DNA of 64,000 nucleotides. Source: Symbiodinium kawagutii (lineage: Eukaryota > Sar > Dinophyceae > Suessiales > Symbiodiniaceae). This document shows positions 1-9,144 of the stretch, in pieces (the first letter of the stretch is position 1; every line of letters begins with the position of its first letter). The notes below the pieces were generated by a model. The model searched no databases. It was not told where the DNA came from and was given only the letters and a program-made list of their open reading frames with translations. Where the stretch lies: NCBI GenBank assembly GCA_009767595.1, contig VSDK01022240.1:66657-130656 (forward strand), in the 5' to 3' direction. A program made the position numbers and the translations under genes.

Positions 1-1735
1 GTAGGCTTGCAATTATTTAAATGATTTAAATGAATTAAATGAATTATATAAATGATTTAATTCCGTGAAAATCTGTAGGCTTGCAATTATTTAAATGATT
101 TAAATGAATTAAATGAATTATATAAATGATTTAATTCCGTGAAAATCTGTAGGCTTGCAATTATTTAAATGATTTAAATGAATTAAATGAATTATATAAA
201 TGATTTAATTCCGTGAAAATCTGTAGGCTTGCAATTATTTAAATGATTTAAATGAATTAAATGAATTATATAAATGATTTAATTCCGTGAAAATCTGTAG
301 GCTTGCAATTATTTAAATGATTTAAATGAATTAAATGAATTATATAAATGATTTAATTCCGTGAAAATCTGTAGGCTTGCAATTATTTAAATGATTTAAA
401 TGAATTAAATGAATTATATAAATGATTTAATTCCGTGAAAATCTGTAGGCTTGCAATTATTTAAATGATTTAAATGAATTAAATGAATTAAATGAATTAA
501 ATGAATTAAATGATTTAAATCATTTAATTCATTTAAATCATTTAAATAATTGCAAGCCTACAGATTTTCACGGAATTAAATCATTTATATAATTCATTTA
601 ATTCATTTAAATCATTTAATTCATTTAATTCATGGTTGAATTCAATGAATTAAATGAATGAAATGATTTAAATCATTTTCCTATTTAATTCATTTAATTC
701 ATTTAAATGAGAAATGAATTAAATGAATTAAATGAATTAAATGAATTAAATGAATTAAATGAATTAAATGATTTAATTCATTCAAAATCTAGATTTTTTT
801 TCATTTAAATCAAAGATGAATTAAATGAATTAAATGATTTAATTCCGTGAAAGTCTGTAGGCTTGCAATTGTTTAAACGATTTAAATGAATTAAATGAAA
901 TAAATACTTTTTTCATTTAATTCATTTAAATCATTTAAATCAAAGATGAATTAAATGAATTAAATGATTTAATTCCGTGAAAATCTGTAGGCTTGCAATT
1001 AGTTAAATGAATTAAATGAATTAAATGATTTAATTCCGTGAATTCATCTAAATCAGAAATGAATTAAATGAATTAAATGAATTAAATGAATTAAATGAAT
1101 TAAATGAATTAAATGAATTAAATGAATTAAATGAATTAAATGAATTAAATGAATTAAATGAATTAAATGAATTAAATGAATTAAATGAATTAAATGAATT
1201 AAATGAATTAAATGAATTAAATGAATTAAATAGGAAAATGATTTAAATCATTTAATTCATTTAATTCATCTTTGATTTAAATGATTTAAATGAATTAAAT
1301 GGAAAAGGTATTGATTTCATTTAATTCATTTCAATCATTTAACTAATTGCAAGCCTACAGATTTTCACGGAATTAAATCATTTAATTCATTTAATTCATT
1401 TAAATCATTTAATTCATTTAATTCATGGTTGAATTCAATGAATTAAATGAATTAAATGATTTAAATCATTTTCCTATTTAATTCATTTAATTCATTTAAA
1501 TCAGAAATGAATTAAATGAATTAAATGAATTAAATGAATTAAATGAATTAAATGAATTAAATGATTTAATTCATTCAAGATCTAGAACATGCAATTATCT
1601 AATTGAACTAAATGAATTAAATAGGAAATGATTAAAATCATTTAATTTATTTAATTTATTGAATTTATTTAATTTATTTCATTTATTTAATTCATTTAAA
1701 TCATTTAATTTATTTAATTCATTTAATTCAAAAAA
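1..1735. repeat. AT-rich 74-bp satellite with inverted copies and 9-bp microsatellite
   Basis: Six perfect direct copies of a 74-bp unit start at 1, 75, 149, 223, 297 and 371, and a seventh partial copy starts at 445. Each contains the core CCGTGAAAATCTGTAGGCTT. Further forward cores begin at 857 and 987, and reverse-complement cores lie at about 551-561 and 1348-1358, so the block changes orientation several times. The rest is built of AAATGAATT and ATTTAAATC units. A segment at about 631-725 recurs almost unchanged at about 1421-1515. There is no coding potential. Confidence 0.95.
1055..1231. repeat. 9-bp microsatellite (GAATTAAAT)n
   Basis: About 19 nearly perfect copies of a 9-bp unit GAATTAAAT stand in tandem. 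The unit is also the building block of the surrounding satellite, which suggests the 74-bp unit and the 9-bp array evolved from the same material. Confidence 0.95.
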
Positions 1736-2160
1736 ATAATTGAGAAACAAATTAGCCAGCGACACATTATACGTACTCTTCCCTCTTACGGGGTACCCCC
1801 ATTTTAAGAAATACCCTAATTACCGACGAAACATGCTTTTAATCCCTCGACAAGATGATCGGTTGGTCATTGATTATCTATGACTAAGCATCATAGTTCA
1901 TCCAAATGTTCCCTGGTTTACCCAGAAGGACATCATGGCTGCAATATTAATGATTTATTGATAATATGTCAAGGATATTGAAAGCAAATCCAGTATATTA
2001 TGCTAATATGATTCAACTAACTGTAACCATATCTATGATCTATAGATCCACAGATTCAACTGCTAATATCATCCATAGATTTACAACTATGATCTATGGA
2101 TTTACCCAACAGTAACCATCGCTAAACCAGCTGAATCCATAGATCTTGTCCACAACTCAG
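1736..2160. other. Unique AT-rich DNA without recognisable genes
   Basis: AT-rich sequence with a short repeated theme (ATGATCTATAGATC variants at about 2030-2110). No open frame of note. The last bases, TCCACAACTCAG, could be the acceptor side of the candidate exon at 2161. Confidence 0.5.
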
Positions 2161-2233
2161 GTGATTGGACTTGCTCTCCTCGTCTTCCGACCACAACTCA
2201 CGGAAGAGCAAGCCGCAAATGTCCTGGTGGATC
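2161..2233 (+). CDS. Candidate micro-exon, product unknown
   Basis: A GC-richer island follows a CAG acceptor-like site. The open plus frame begins VIGLALLVFRPQLTEEQ and runs through an acidic stretch ending VDPVD. After it the DNA turns abruptly into GATGATGGTGGTTG, the low-complexity type that follows other candidate exons here, so the donor may be GA or GT inside that repeat. I do not recognise the protein. Length (about 73 nt) resembles the BTB-gene exons at 33-42 kb. Boundaries and coding status are inferred. Confidence 0.35.
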
Positions 2234-2579
2234 CCGTGGATGATGGTGGTTGCCAATGGCGCTCCCCCTTAATGATGATTATGGCATGCTATGGCTGTGA
2301 ATTACAACCAGTGATGATTAGTGAAACTAGTTAGTGCTTAGTGATGGTTAGTGAATTATGCTTGTGACTGTGAATTGTTAGTGATGGTTGTGAAACTGCT
2401 TCCTTGTTTGATATGGTTCGCCATTGTTCTGGATGCGAATGGCTATTGAGGCTTCTGAATGAGTCCTTTGCGCTTCCGAAGTCAATCACCCGGGGTATTC
2501 GATCGCATTCGCCATAGTCAAACCCTCTTTACTTGTCCATTATCGGCTGCTTAGTGGCAACAATTGGCAAAATATATCC
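2234..2579. repeat. Degenerate TGATGGTTAGTGA tract
   Basis: Repeated variants of GTGATGGTTAGTGAATT to about 2400, then non-repetitive DNA. It is the right-hand (TGATGG-type) flank of the preceding island. No gene seen. Confidence 0.6.
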
Positions 2580-2873
2580 CTAGACTAGCTGCAAGCTCGT
2601 CATGACCGCTACAAATTCCCGAGCACTTTCCCTTGATGAAGTGACAACCTTTCGTTTCACTCCACTCGCAACATACACACCAGTTGCCCATCCACTACCG
2701 GTCACCGCCACAGCCAAGGCTGCATCTGCAGTTGATCTCTCAGGATCCGCTGTAAACCACCAGCAGGCTTGCTTTACCTCTGTGCGGAAAACCATCCACG
2801 TTCCTATGATTGGTTGGTGAGTGAAGCATTCAGACGAAAGCCGGTTTATGCCAAGATCAAGAGATAGTGACAA
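2580..2873 (-). CDS. Candidate 3' coding exon, unknown product
   Basis: The minus frame is open and has natural protein composition. It ends SREFVAVMTSLQLV-like before a TAG stop at 2580: the C-terminal part contains FTADPERSTADAAL, ATGVYVASGVKRK and SRESAREFVAVMTS. The open frame starts well inside the island and has no convincing ATG, so this is more likely a terminal exon or truncated copy than a whole gene. The plus strand is also open here (72 codons), which lowers confidence in the strand. I cannot assign a family. Confidence 0.35.
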   Translation of the reverse strand: MSLSLDLGINRLSSECFTHQPIIGTWMVFRTEVKQACWWFTADPERSTADAALAVAVTGSGWATGVYVASGVKRKVVTSSRESAREFVAVMTSLQLV

Positions 2874-3100
2874 AGCATTTTCACAAGTAACAACTCGTTC
2901 TACTCAATCTTACTAGTACCCTACATGGTAGTTGTTCTTAGGCTACTGATAGCTATTCTCTTTAGTACTAGTAGTACCACCCATTTTGCCCGATGGTTAT
3001 GGGTCACCAGCTGATCGTCATCAAAGATCAGCGGGAATACTTACTGCTTAGAATCCGTCTACAGCAAATACCATCATGAACCACTATGAATCACTTGTTT
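2874..3100. other. Non-coding spacer
   Basis: Mixed AT-rich sequence before the TTG array. Contains short repeats of ACTAGTA. Nothing gene-like seen. Confidence 0.4.
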
Positions 3101-3101
3101 G

Positions 3102-3147
3102 TTATCTTTGTTGTTGTTGTTGCTGTTGTTCTTGTTGTTGTCGTTGC

Positions 3148-3181
<34 letters not shown>

Positions 3182-3290
3182 GCTGCTGCTGTCGTTGCTG
3201 GTGTTGTTGTCGTTGCTGTTGTTCTTGTTGTTGCTGTCGCTGCTGCTGTTGTTGTTGTTGTTGTTGTTGCTGTTGTTGTTGTTGTTGTGG

Positions 3291-3340
<50 letters not shown>
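3102..3340. repeat. (TTG)n trinucleotide array
   Basis: About 240 bp of TTG repeats with TGC, TCG and TTC interruptions; the last 90 bp are nearly pure. It yields long open frames on both strands (poly-Leu, poly-Cys, poly-Val on plus; poly-Asn on minus) that are almost certainly artefacts of the repeat. Trinucleotide TTG/CAA arrays are known to be abundant in some dinoflagellate genomes. Confidence 0.95.
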
Positions 3341-3548
3341 ATGGATCTGCACCGCTACCACCAAAGCCCCGCGTCCTGTCTTGGCGACGCCCAGTGCAAG
3401 ACCTCTGACAAATCTTGACCTCGGGGCTACAAGGATTCTACCCTGGCGTGCCTCAAAATGGGGAACCTGTGTGGGTGGTTCTCAAGCCATAGGGGATTCG
3501 AGTGGTCAATGGGGAAATCAACAATGGTTAAACAACTATATACTAGTT
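3341..3548. other. GC-richer stretch beside the TTG array, coding status unclear
   Basis: 3345-3440 is GC-rich and open on both strands for 20-30 codons, so it could be a micro-exon. No splice site pair or protein pattern convinced me. The remainder is ordinary spacer. Confidence 0.3.
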
Positions 3549-3672
3549 GGTGGTTTCTGAAAATGGGGACCCCGCAAGCTATGGTTGGTTTTTACTATAA
3601 ATGAATATTAATATAAATGGTTACTGTAAACTGGATGATTTGTGGATACCCCTATGACTTGAGAAACCACCA
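3549..3672. mobile_element. F1 inverted-repeat element (diverged)
   Basis: Starts GGTGGTTTCTGAAAATGGGG and ends with a complementary arm reading GACTTGAGAAACCACC. The interior is AT-rich (GGTTGGTTTTTACTATAAATG). Same family as the near-perfect copy at 33346. Confidence 0.75.
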
Positions 3673-4354
3673 TGCACAACCCCTCCACGGTACCGTGCTT
3701 AACTCCATCTTGGTCCCTTTAACGTTCCCTTTAAGTGAGCACAGGGCACTCGAGCCGTCCTCCTTTACAGAGCTTCTATTGTCTGTGGTCGTGGTGTGCC
3801 TCCAAATCTACACGGCAACATTTGAAGGAAATCAATGATTTGGAGGTCCATTGTAGGACACGTCCAAGTAGAAAGACAACGGTTCTATCACATTCGTGCT
3901 ATCGACAAATGGTGTTCCCTAACAATAAATGTGTTTTCTCCTGCAAACAATGATCATTGTGGGTTGTTTGGTGGGCATCATATCTATGAACACATTTCTA
4001 TGTGTTCATGTAGGTCGGGGCTGCACATCCCTCATGGATCCACCCATAGCCCCAGCAATGAGGGGATAGACTTTGTGATCGTCGCTGGTCTCAGTTCACT
4101 GGGTAAACTAAGCGGCTACAACCTGTTTACCAGCTGGCATGAGTCATTGCAGACATCAATTGCTCCTATTGTGTTCTTGTTGATGCTTGACACTTCTTTT
4201 GACACTTCTTATCAATCATTATCACTAACTCGTGGTTGTCTGGTGGTTCATGAGTTATTGATTGATCATTGATAAACCCATCTGAATGGTACCGATGGGT
4301 TTTAAGTACCAACCATTCGCTATAAACCGCAACCAAAGATGAACTGATCAACCA
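3673..4354. other. Possibly decayed coding sequence, unassigned
   Basis: Higher complexity than the neighbouring repeats. Plus frames of 145 codons (3835-4272) and 70-odd codons (3617-3953) are open but have poor protein composition and no recognised motif. Could be an old retro-insertion. I would not annotate a gene. Confidence 0.25.
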
Positions 4355-4443
4355 GCTTGGTGGTTGAAGCCCTCTGAAAATATGCTCGCCAACCAACCAA
4401 AAACCATCTCAAATCTTGATTAAAAAACATGTGTCAAACCACT
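4355..4443. mobile_element. F3 inverted-repeat element (diverged)
   Basis: Left arm CTTGGTGGTTGAAGCCC; right arm GTGTCAAACCAC; inner GCCAACCAACCA. It shares order and length with the clearer F3 copies at 25865, 37051 and 43776. Confidence 0.6.
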
Positions 4444-4558
4444 GAGTATACTTGTTTGATCATTTTCAGGTTACTATTTCCTATGAGTAATGACCATCAT
4501 CCCCTAGAAAACATGTCAATCAAATCACTTAGCAGGTAGCCGCGCTGCTCATTGATGC

Positions 4559-4744
4559 TTAACATAGCCACCGCTGTTGCTCATCAACCACCCGCCGTTG
4601 CCATCTACGGCACAGTGTCGCTGCCCCTAAGCCCCGCACGGTCGCGGCTGGGAAGAAAGGTGTGGCCTGGTGTGGCTGAACGAGGGGGTCAGCTGGGAAT
4701 TGAAATGATGGCCGCAACAAACTATTTCTATACGGCCACAACAA
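4559..4744 (-). CDS. Candidate exon, product unknown
   Basis: GC-rich island; the minus frame contains RGLGAATLCRRWQRRVVDEQ ahead of the next AT-rich DNA. The plus strand is open as well. No ATG or family signature, and splice sites are not decisive. Confidence 0.25.
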   Translation of the reverse strand: MLWPYRNSLLRPSFQFPADPLVQPHQATPFFPAATVRGLGAATLCRRWQRRVVDEQQRWLC

Positions 4745-5350
4745 TATAACTTGTCCCTATGGCCACGACAAATGTTAGTCAGTTGGGTAGGTACCTAACT
4801 ATGCAACTTAGTTAGTGTGTTATGATCCCTAGAAACCTTCTACACAATATTTGTTGGGGGTAGAAAATGTCTAGGGATCAAAACGAACTAACTGACTAAC
4901 CTACGACCAACTAAGGAACCACTGTCTATGGTTCTCTAACTTCACTAAGTACCTACCTATCCAACTAAGTAAGTAGCTAACTGACCAACGACCAACTACC
5001 CACTTACGTAACTAATTAACTACGTACTTACGTATCTCCCCTAACTGACGGACTGACTCTCTGACTAACCAACCATCACAACTATATACTATAACCAGCT
5101 ATGTCAGCAAAGATATGACCACGAAAGCAGCTGAAAGTAATCACAACTAGATTGGATGGCTCTTTCACCGACAAAATTCACTCAAGGGTTTCACTCTTTC
5201 GCCAGCGGATAGTCCCAGTTTGATGATCAACAATAGGCCAATAATACTAAGGTAATTGATGGCGAATAGTGTGTTTACTGTCCTAATTGTCTTTTGATGC
5301 TTATAAGTCATAGGCTCAAGAGTTAAGAACCAACAATGACCAGCAACCAT
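4745..5350. other. Intron-like DNA with an imperfect foldback
   Basis: About 4798-4900 folds: TTAGTTAGTGTGTTATGATC ... CTAGA on the left is complementary to TCTAGGGATCAAAACGAACT on the right. After that come ACTAAGTAACTACC repeats (about 4935-5060). No gene seen. Confidence 0.5.
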
Positions 5351-5351
5351 A

Positions 5352-5453
5352 TGGTGTGTTTCTCAAACTAGGGGTACCATCGAATCATCCTTTATTCACC
5401 ATTTACAGTACTAAACCATCCATTTTGAGGGTCCCCTATTTTGGGAAACCACC
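5352..5453. mobile_element. F1 inverted-repeat element
   Basis: Left arm GTGTTTCTCAAACTAGGGGT, right arm CCCTATTTTGGGAAACCACC, AT-rich middle. About 102 bp. Confidence 0.8.
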
Positions 5454-5650
5454 AACTAGTAGCTGTTTAACCGTTATTGCTGGCAATTATCACCTATTAT
5501 CATCCATTATTAATGTTTATAACAGCTCATTTAGGTGATAAGTAATAATAACTATAATCAGTTATAATACGTGATAATCACTTATACCACCATAAGTACC
5601 CCTAGTTGAAGAAACCCCCATCTGGGAGTGGTTCTCTATGTCCATAGCAT
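5454..5650. other. Spacer with F1 remnant
   Basis: ATTATCACCTATTATCATCC repeats, then at about 5583-5625 a relic of one F1 arm (CCCCTAGTTGAAGAAACCCC). No gene. Confidence 0.45.
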
Positions 5651-5765
5651 GGCCATGGCCGTCTCGTCGTCGTAAAAACCGCCTTTGGCAGCTCCACCGG
5701 GAGCGAATTTGGGTCGTCCATGGCCATGGTGCACCCAAGCTGACGGGTGCTTTCCCTGCAAACAA
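5651..5765 (-). CDS. Candidate micro-exon, Gly/His-rich
   Basis: The minus frame after GCAG reads GKHPSAWVHHGHGRP, then FAPGGAAKGGFYDDETAM. This looks like real coding sequence, with GC-rich third positions. Other minus frames are also open, so the frame is not certain. No family recognised; flanked by AT-rich repeat DNA on both sides. Confidence 0.35.
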
Positions 5766-6330
5766 CTGGGTGGCTGAACTAGATCCACCAGTCAGGTGGC
5801 CATATTGGTAAATATATTTTTTTTGGTGGCTATATGTTTTTTGGCAAATCCATAGATCCCTTGCTAAAAATATTATGTTTTTAAGGGCTATATTGGGGTA
5901 AATCAATCATATCCCAAAAAGGTTAAAAATCAAAGTTAGTGGGTAAATGGACCCAAGACAAACAACCCTGACTACCAGGGATCACCTAACAACCTGAACC
6001 ACCTGCACCAAAATGATCACCCTAACTACTCACGATCGAGTAAGTAGGTGATCATTTTGGTGGTTTCCCTAACTACCATTCTACCTCATCATTTTGGTAT
6101 GCTTGGTGGGTGCCAAATTTACGTACTCACTAAGAAGGTTTCACCACTGCTTCTTCAAACAAATAATCTGTGTTGTATTAAGTGTAGCCCGCAAGCCATT
6201 GATTTCTTCTCGCAGCAACCTATGTGGGCTATGGTCATCCGGACACCATCCGGATTCCTTGTTTTGGTTCCTATTGACATCTGAGGATTCATCTTGGATG
6301 CGCATCCCTCGTTACTAAACGCTGACCTCC
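5766..6330. other. Intron-like DNA with F6-type arms
   Basis: Contains inverted pieces around 6000-6120 (CACCAAAATGATCACC and GGTGATCATTTTGGTGG, then TGGTGGGTGCCAAAT) related to the F6 elements at 12842 and 33521. A poly-T and TATGTTTTT stretch lies at 5815-5885. No gene recognised. Confidence 0.45.
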
Positions 6331-6339
6331 AACATGGTT

Positions 6340-6430
6340 ATAGGATGTTACTGGGATTGAGCCAGCTACCTTAGGAGCCTGGTTACCATGGTCATATCCC
6401 AGGGACCAGCTGCACATCCACCGACTGTCA
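6340..6430 (-). other. tRNA-like sequence (SINE head or pseudogene?)
   Basis: On the minus strand a T-arm-like hairpin, GCTGG then loop CTCAATC then CCAGT, lies about 35 nt after a weak A-box-like block (GGGATATGACCATGGTAACC). The conserved TTC of the T loop reads CTC. No complete cloverleaf can be folded by eye. Weak. Confidence 0.2.
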
Positions 6431-7130
6431 ACCCACCATCTTACCAGTGACTGGGTAACAACATCCCAAGTGCTCGTTCCGCCTATGTGGAAGGGTAGCT
6501 TTGACAAACATAAGAGCCTCCACTGGAAAGCGCTCTTGTAGTGTCTCTGAAATGGTTGCACTAAATTGATGAATGTCACATGAAACCTTAAAGAAATCAT
6601 GTGACAGAAACCATGGGCAAGCGTCCCTGTGCTGCAATACTCCTGATGGATTTCCCAGAAGAATGAAATAAACCAGGGTGATCTCTAATCCCCATCAACC
6701 GATTCCGTGGAATCATTCACCAGTCTTGACTAATTGGTTACGACTACAAAGTGATACACCCCAATTAGTGAACTTACGTTATGACCAGGATAACTATCAG
6801 TTGTGCTGGAAATGACTTTAATTGATAACTATAGTTCTTAGATGTGACCATGGTGGATATTCATTATAGTTGATAACCCGATATCCAATGGTCATTATAA
6901 TTAATTACAGTTCATAACCCAATATTGGTTCATTGGATATTGGGTTCTGAACCAAATTATAATTGGAGGGTATCCCTTTGTACCTTTAATTGCATGGCTG
7001 ACCATCCCTTGTCAATGGTCCATAGCCATGGTGTACCCCCCAAGTTACTGGTGGCTTCCTTATTACCAATGGTTAAACACCTTGATGGTCAGTACCACCA
7101 TGGCCACGGAGACAAACCCATATGCTAGTA
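6431..7130. other. No recognised gene
   Basis: Short open frames on both strands without protein character. From 6840 the sequence is TGGTTCATTGGATATTGGG-type low-complexity DNA. Confidence 0.4.
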
Positions 7131-7262
7131 TATAGTTGCTTAACCATTGTTGTTACTTACTATCCCAAATTATGAACCACTATGAACCATCATTCTTGCA
7201 TAGTATCCAAAATTATCAACCATCATCAACCATTCTTAACCCATTCTTATCCACTACCATCC
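7131..7262. repeat. ACCATCAACCAT left flank of a GC-rich island
   Basis: Degenerate AACCATCATCAACCATTC tract immediately left of the island at 7263. It is paired with the TGATGG tract on the island's right side. Confidence 0.6.
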
Positions 7263-7500
7263 CCTTATTAACAAAAACCCACCACGGCCATGGCCACATC
7301 CCCAACCTGTTCAACGACACGTCTGCAGCAGCCGGGCGCGCCTAGAACACCGGGATCTCGGAAGGAGATGGCCAGGCGCGTGACCACGGCAGGTGCCCTC
7401 TCATTGCTTTGGAAGGCCAAAACGCCTCAGCGAAGCAATGAAGATGTCCCGGGCGGTGATCGGCCGGTGGTAATGATGGCAGGGTTGAGGAGTGATCGGC
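7263..7500 (-). CDS. Candidate exon(s), product unknown
   Basis: A 240-bp GC-rich island. On the minus strand one frame reads ITARDIFIASLRRFGLPK (about 7480-7425). A second frame, offset by one, continues ERAPAVVTRLAISFRDPGVL and then VVEQVGDVAMAVVGF. Either two exons with a very short intron or a frameshift would explain this. The plus strand is open too. No family assignment; the flanks are the typical CCATCA/TGATGG pair. Confidence 0.35.
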
Positions 7501-7905
7501 CAAGGGGTGAATGATGATATGGTTATGGTTGATGTTTGATGGTCGTTTAATGATATAAAACAAGGATGATGATTTAAAATGGCTAACGAGTTTGAATGAT
7601 TAATGATGACCTGATAATTGTGATTTGATGGTGTCTTAATAGTGCTTCATGATGCTTGATGATCATGATTGATGACGGCTTTTGTGATGGTTGGTGATGG
7701 TCAATGGATGTTAATTGTGGGTAGTAATGGTTAATAATGGCTAATGGCATGGTTGGCTATGGTGGTGAATGGTGGTGCATTGTGAAAAGTATGGTGGCAA
7801 TAATCAAACCACATAGGATAATTTCAAGTGGTTAAACAATGGTTAATCAACTATGGTTAAACTATGATATAACTATGGGTTACGTATGGTTCAACTATGA
7901 ACTGT
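7501..7905. repeat. TGATGGTTGATG tract
   Basis: Degenerate short-period DNA (TGATGATATGGTTATGGTTG, GTGGTGAATGGTGG), on the right side of the island at 7263-7500. No gene. Confidence 0.7.
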
Positions 7906-8159
7906 TATTGATCATGATCAAGTGCCCATTGTTTGGTTGAGAAACTCTGCCAGTCTGCCAGCATCCAGTGCCACAGTTGAACCATTCAATTATGTTATAC
8001 TTTACTCTACCCGTGCCCGCATTATATTTCTTTTAATTAACCGTGATCATCTGCTATTGGACAAAAAACTTTGTGCGCATCTCAAAAAACATTGGAAAAC
8101 CACCATATGACTGATCTCAAAAAATATGAATGTTGGCGCTTTCAACTCCCCCAAGAAAT

Positions 8160-8272
8160 GGTGGTATCTCAAGCCATATGGGTACCGCCAAGTCATCCTT
8201 TCAAATTTGTATTGATCATTCATAGTAAGAAACCAACCATGCTTGAAGGTTCCCATTCTTGAGAACCCCCAA
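8160..8272. mobile_element. F1 inverted-repeat element (diverged)
   Basis: Left GGTGGTATCTCAAGCCATAT, right TTCCCATTCTTGAGAACCCC, with the usual AAACCAACCATG block inside. Confidence 0.65.
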
Positions 8273-8283
8273 ATGTTGAATCT

Positions 8284-8466
8284 GTCACTACCAAGTGAGT
8301 GTCACAACCAAATAGTTTAACCACCAAGTGAGTGTCACAGCCAGGAAAGTGTCACGGCCAAGTAAGTACAACAGCCAAGTCAGTGACACATCCAAGTAGG
8401 TACCACAGCCAGGTACACTAAGTGTCACAGCCCGGCAAGTGTCACAGCCAAGTAAAAGCCACGGCC
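8284..8466. repeat. Degenerate ~18-bp repeat CCAAGTGAGTGTCACAG
   Basis: About ten diverged copies of CCAAGTNAGTGTCACAGC. Each carries AAGTNAGT, which resembles a donor, but their regularity says tandem repeat. Confidence 0.8.
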
Positions 8467-8605
8467 ATATAAGAAAAAAACACCAGAAATAGAAAAACAT
8501 CAGCAAAGGAAAAACACCAGAGAAAAAACACCAGGGAAAAGGATAAACACCGAAGAGAAAAAACACAAGCAAAGAAAAACACCAAAGCAAAAAAAACAGC
8601 GTGAT
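8467..8605. repeat. Degenerate GAAAAACACCAGAG array
   Basis: About eight diverged purine-rich units of the form AAAGAAAAACACCAGAG, directly abutting the previous array. The long minus-strand poly-Phe/Leu frame over it is a repeat artefact. Confidence 0.8.
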
Positions 8606-9144
8606 CATAGATTGAATCAATCACCAACGCCACGTTGGGTGCTTCCCAACTTGTGACAGTATTCATTTTTCAACAAATCATAATGTTGGTTGGATGGCTG
8701 GTCCGTTGGGTCAGAAGCTACTGTGACAAATGTCTGCATACAAGTTCTCAACGGGATGATGGTGCCAAATCAGATGGTTTGATGCTAGAGTCGTAATCGA
8801 TACCATCAATAATCCAACCAGAACCATAAACCGTAGCACTATGTATCACTAGTAGCAAATTATATCACAGTCCAAAGAATCATCTAAAAACTAATTGATA
8901 TTACCACTGTTTCCCATTTGTCATTTAATGTCATTTGTATAGAATTGTTTACAAACAATTTTCCAATGATCGGATATAATTGGTATCATTGACAAGTAAA
9001 AACCATTTCCTAATCTCGAAATGGTCAAGCGTTTGACAATCCAACGCGTGGCTAGTCACCTGCGTCTTCGGGGTTAGGACTCACCTTTTCTGGCAGAGGT
9101 TAGCTGCGAACGTTCTGCGGATGGTTCCAGAGTGTATCCAAACT
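8606..9144. other. 3' flank of the ankyrin gene
   Basis: No gene seen. On the minus strand, about 55 nt after the ankyrin stop codon, CCAGAAAAGGTGAGTCC contains a strong AAG/GTGAGT donor-like site, which could start an intron in a 3' UTR. Confidence 0.4.

Noticed and set aside
3074-3560. Long frames of poly-Asn, poly-Cys, poly-Val and poly-Leu
   Set aside because: All six frames over a (TTG)n array are open; composition is purely that of the repeat.
3835-4272. 145-codon ORF as a gene
   Set aside because: Poor protein composition, no motif, no splice context, flanked by short inverted-repeat elements.
8288-8666. 110-codon Phe/Leu-rich minus frame resembling a membrane protein
   Set aside because: It lies entirely over two degenerate tandem repeats.
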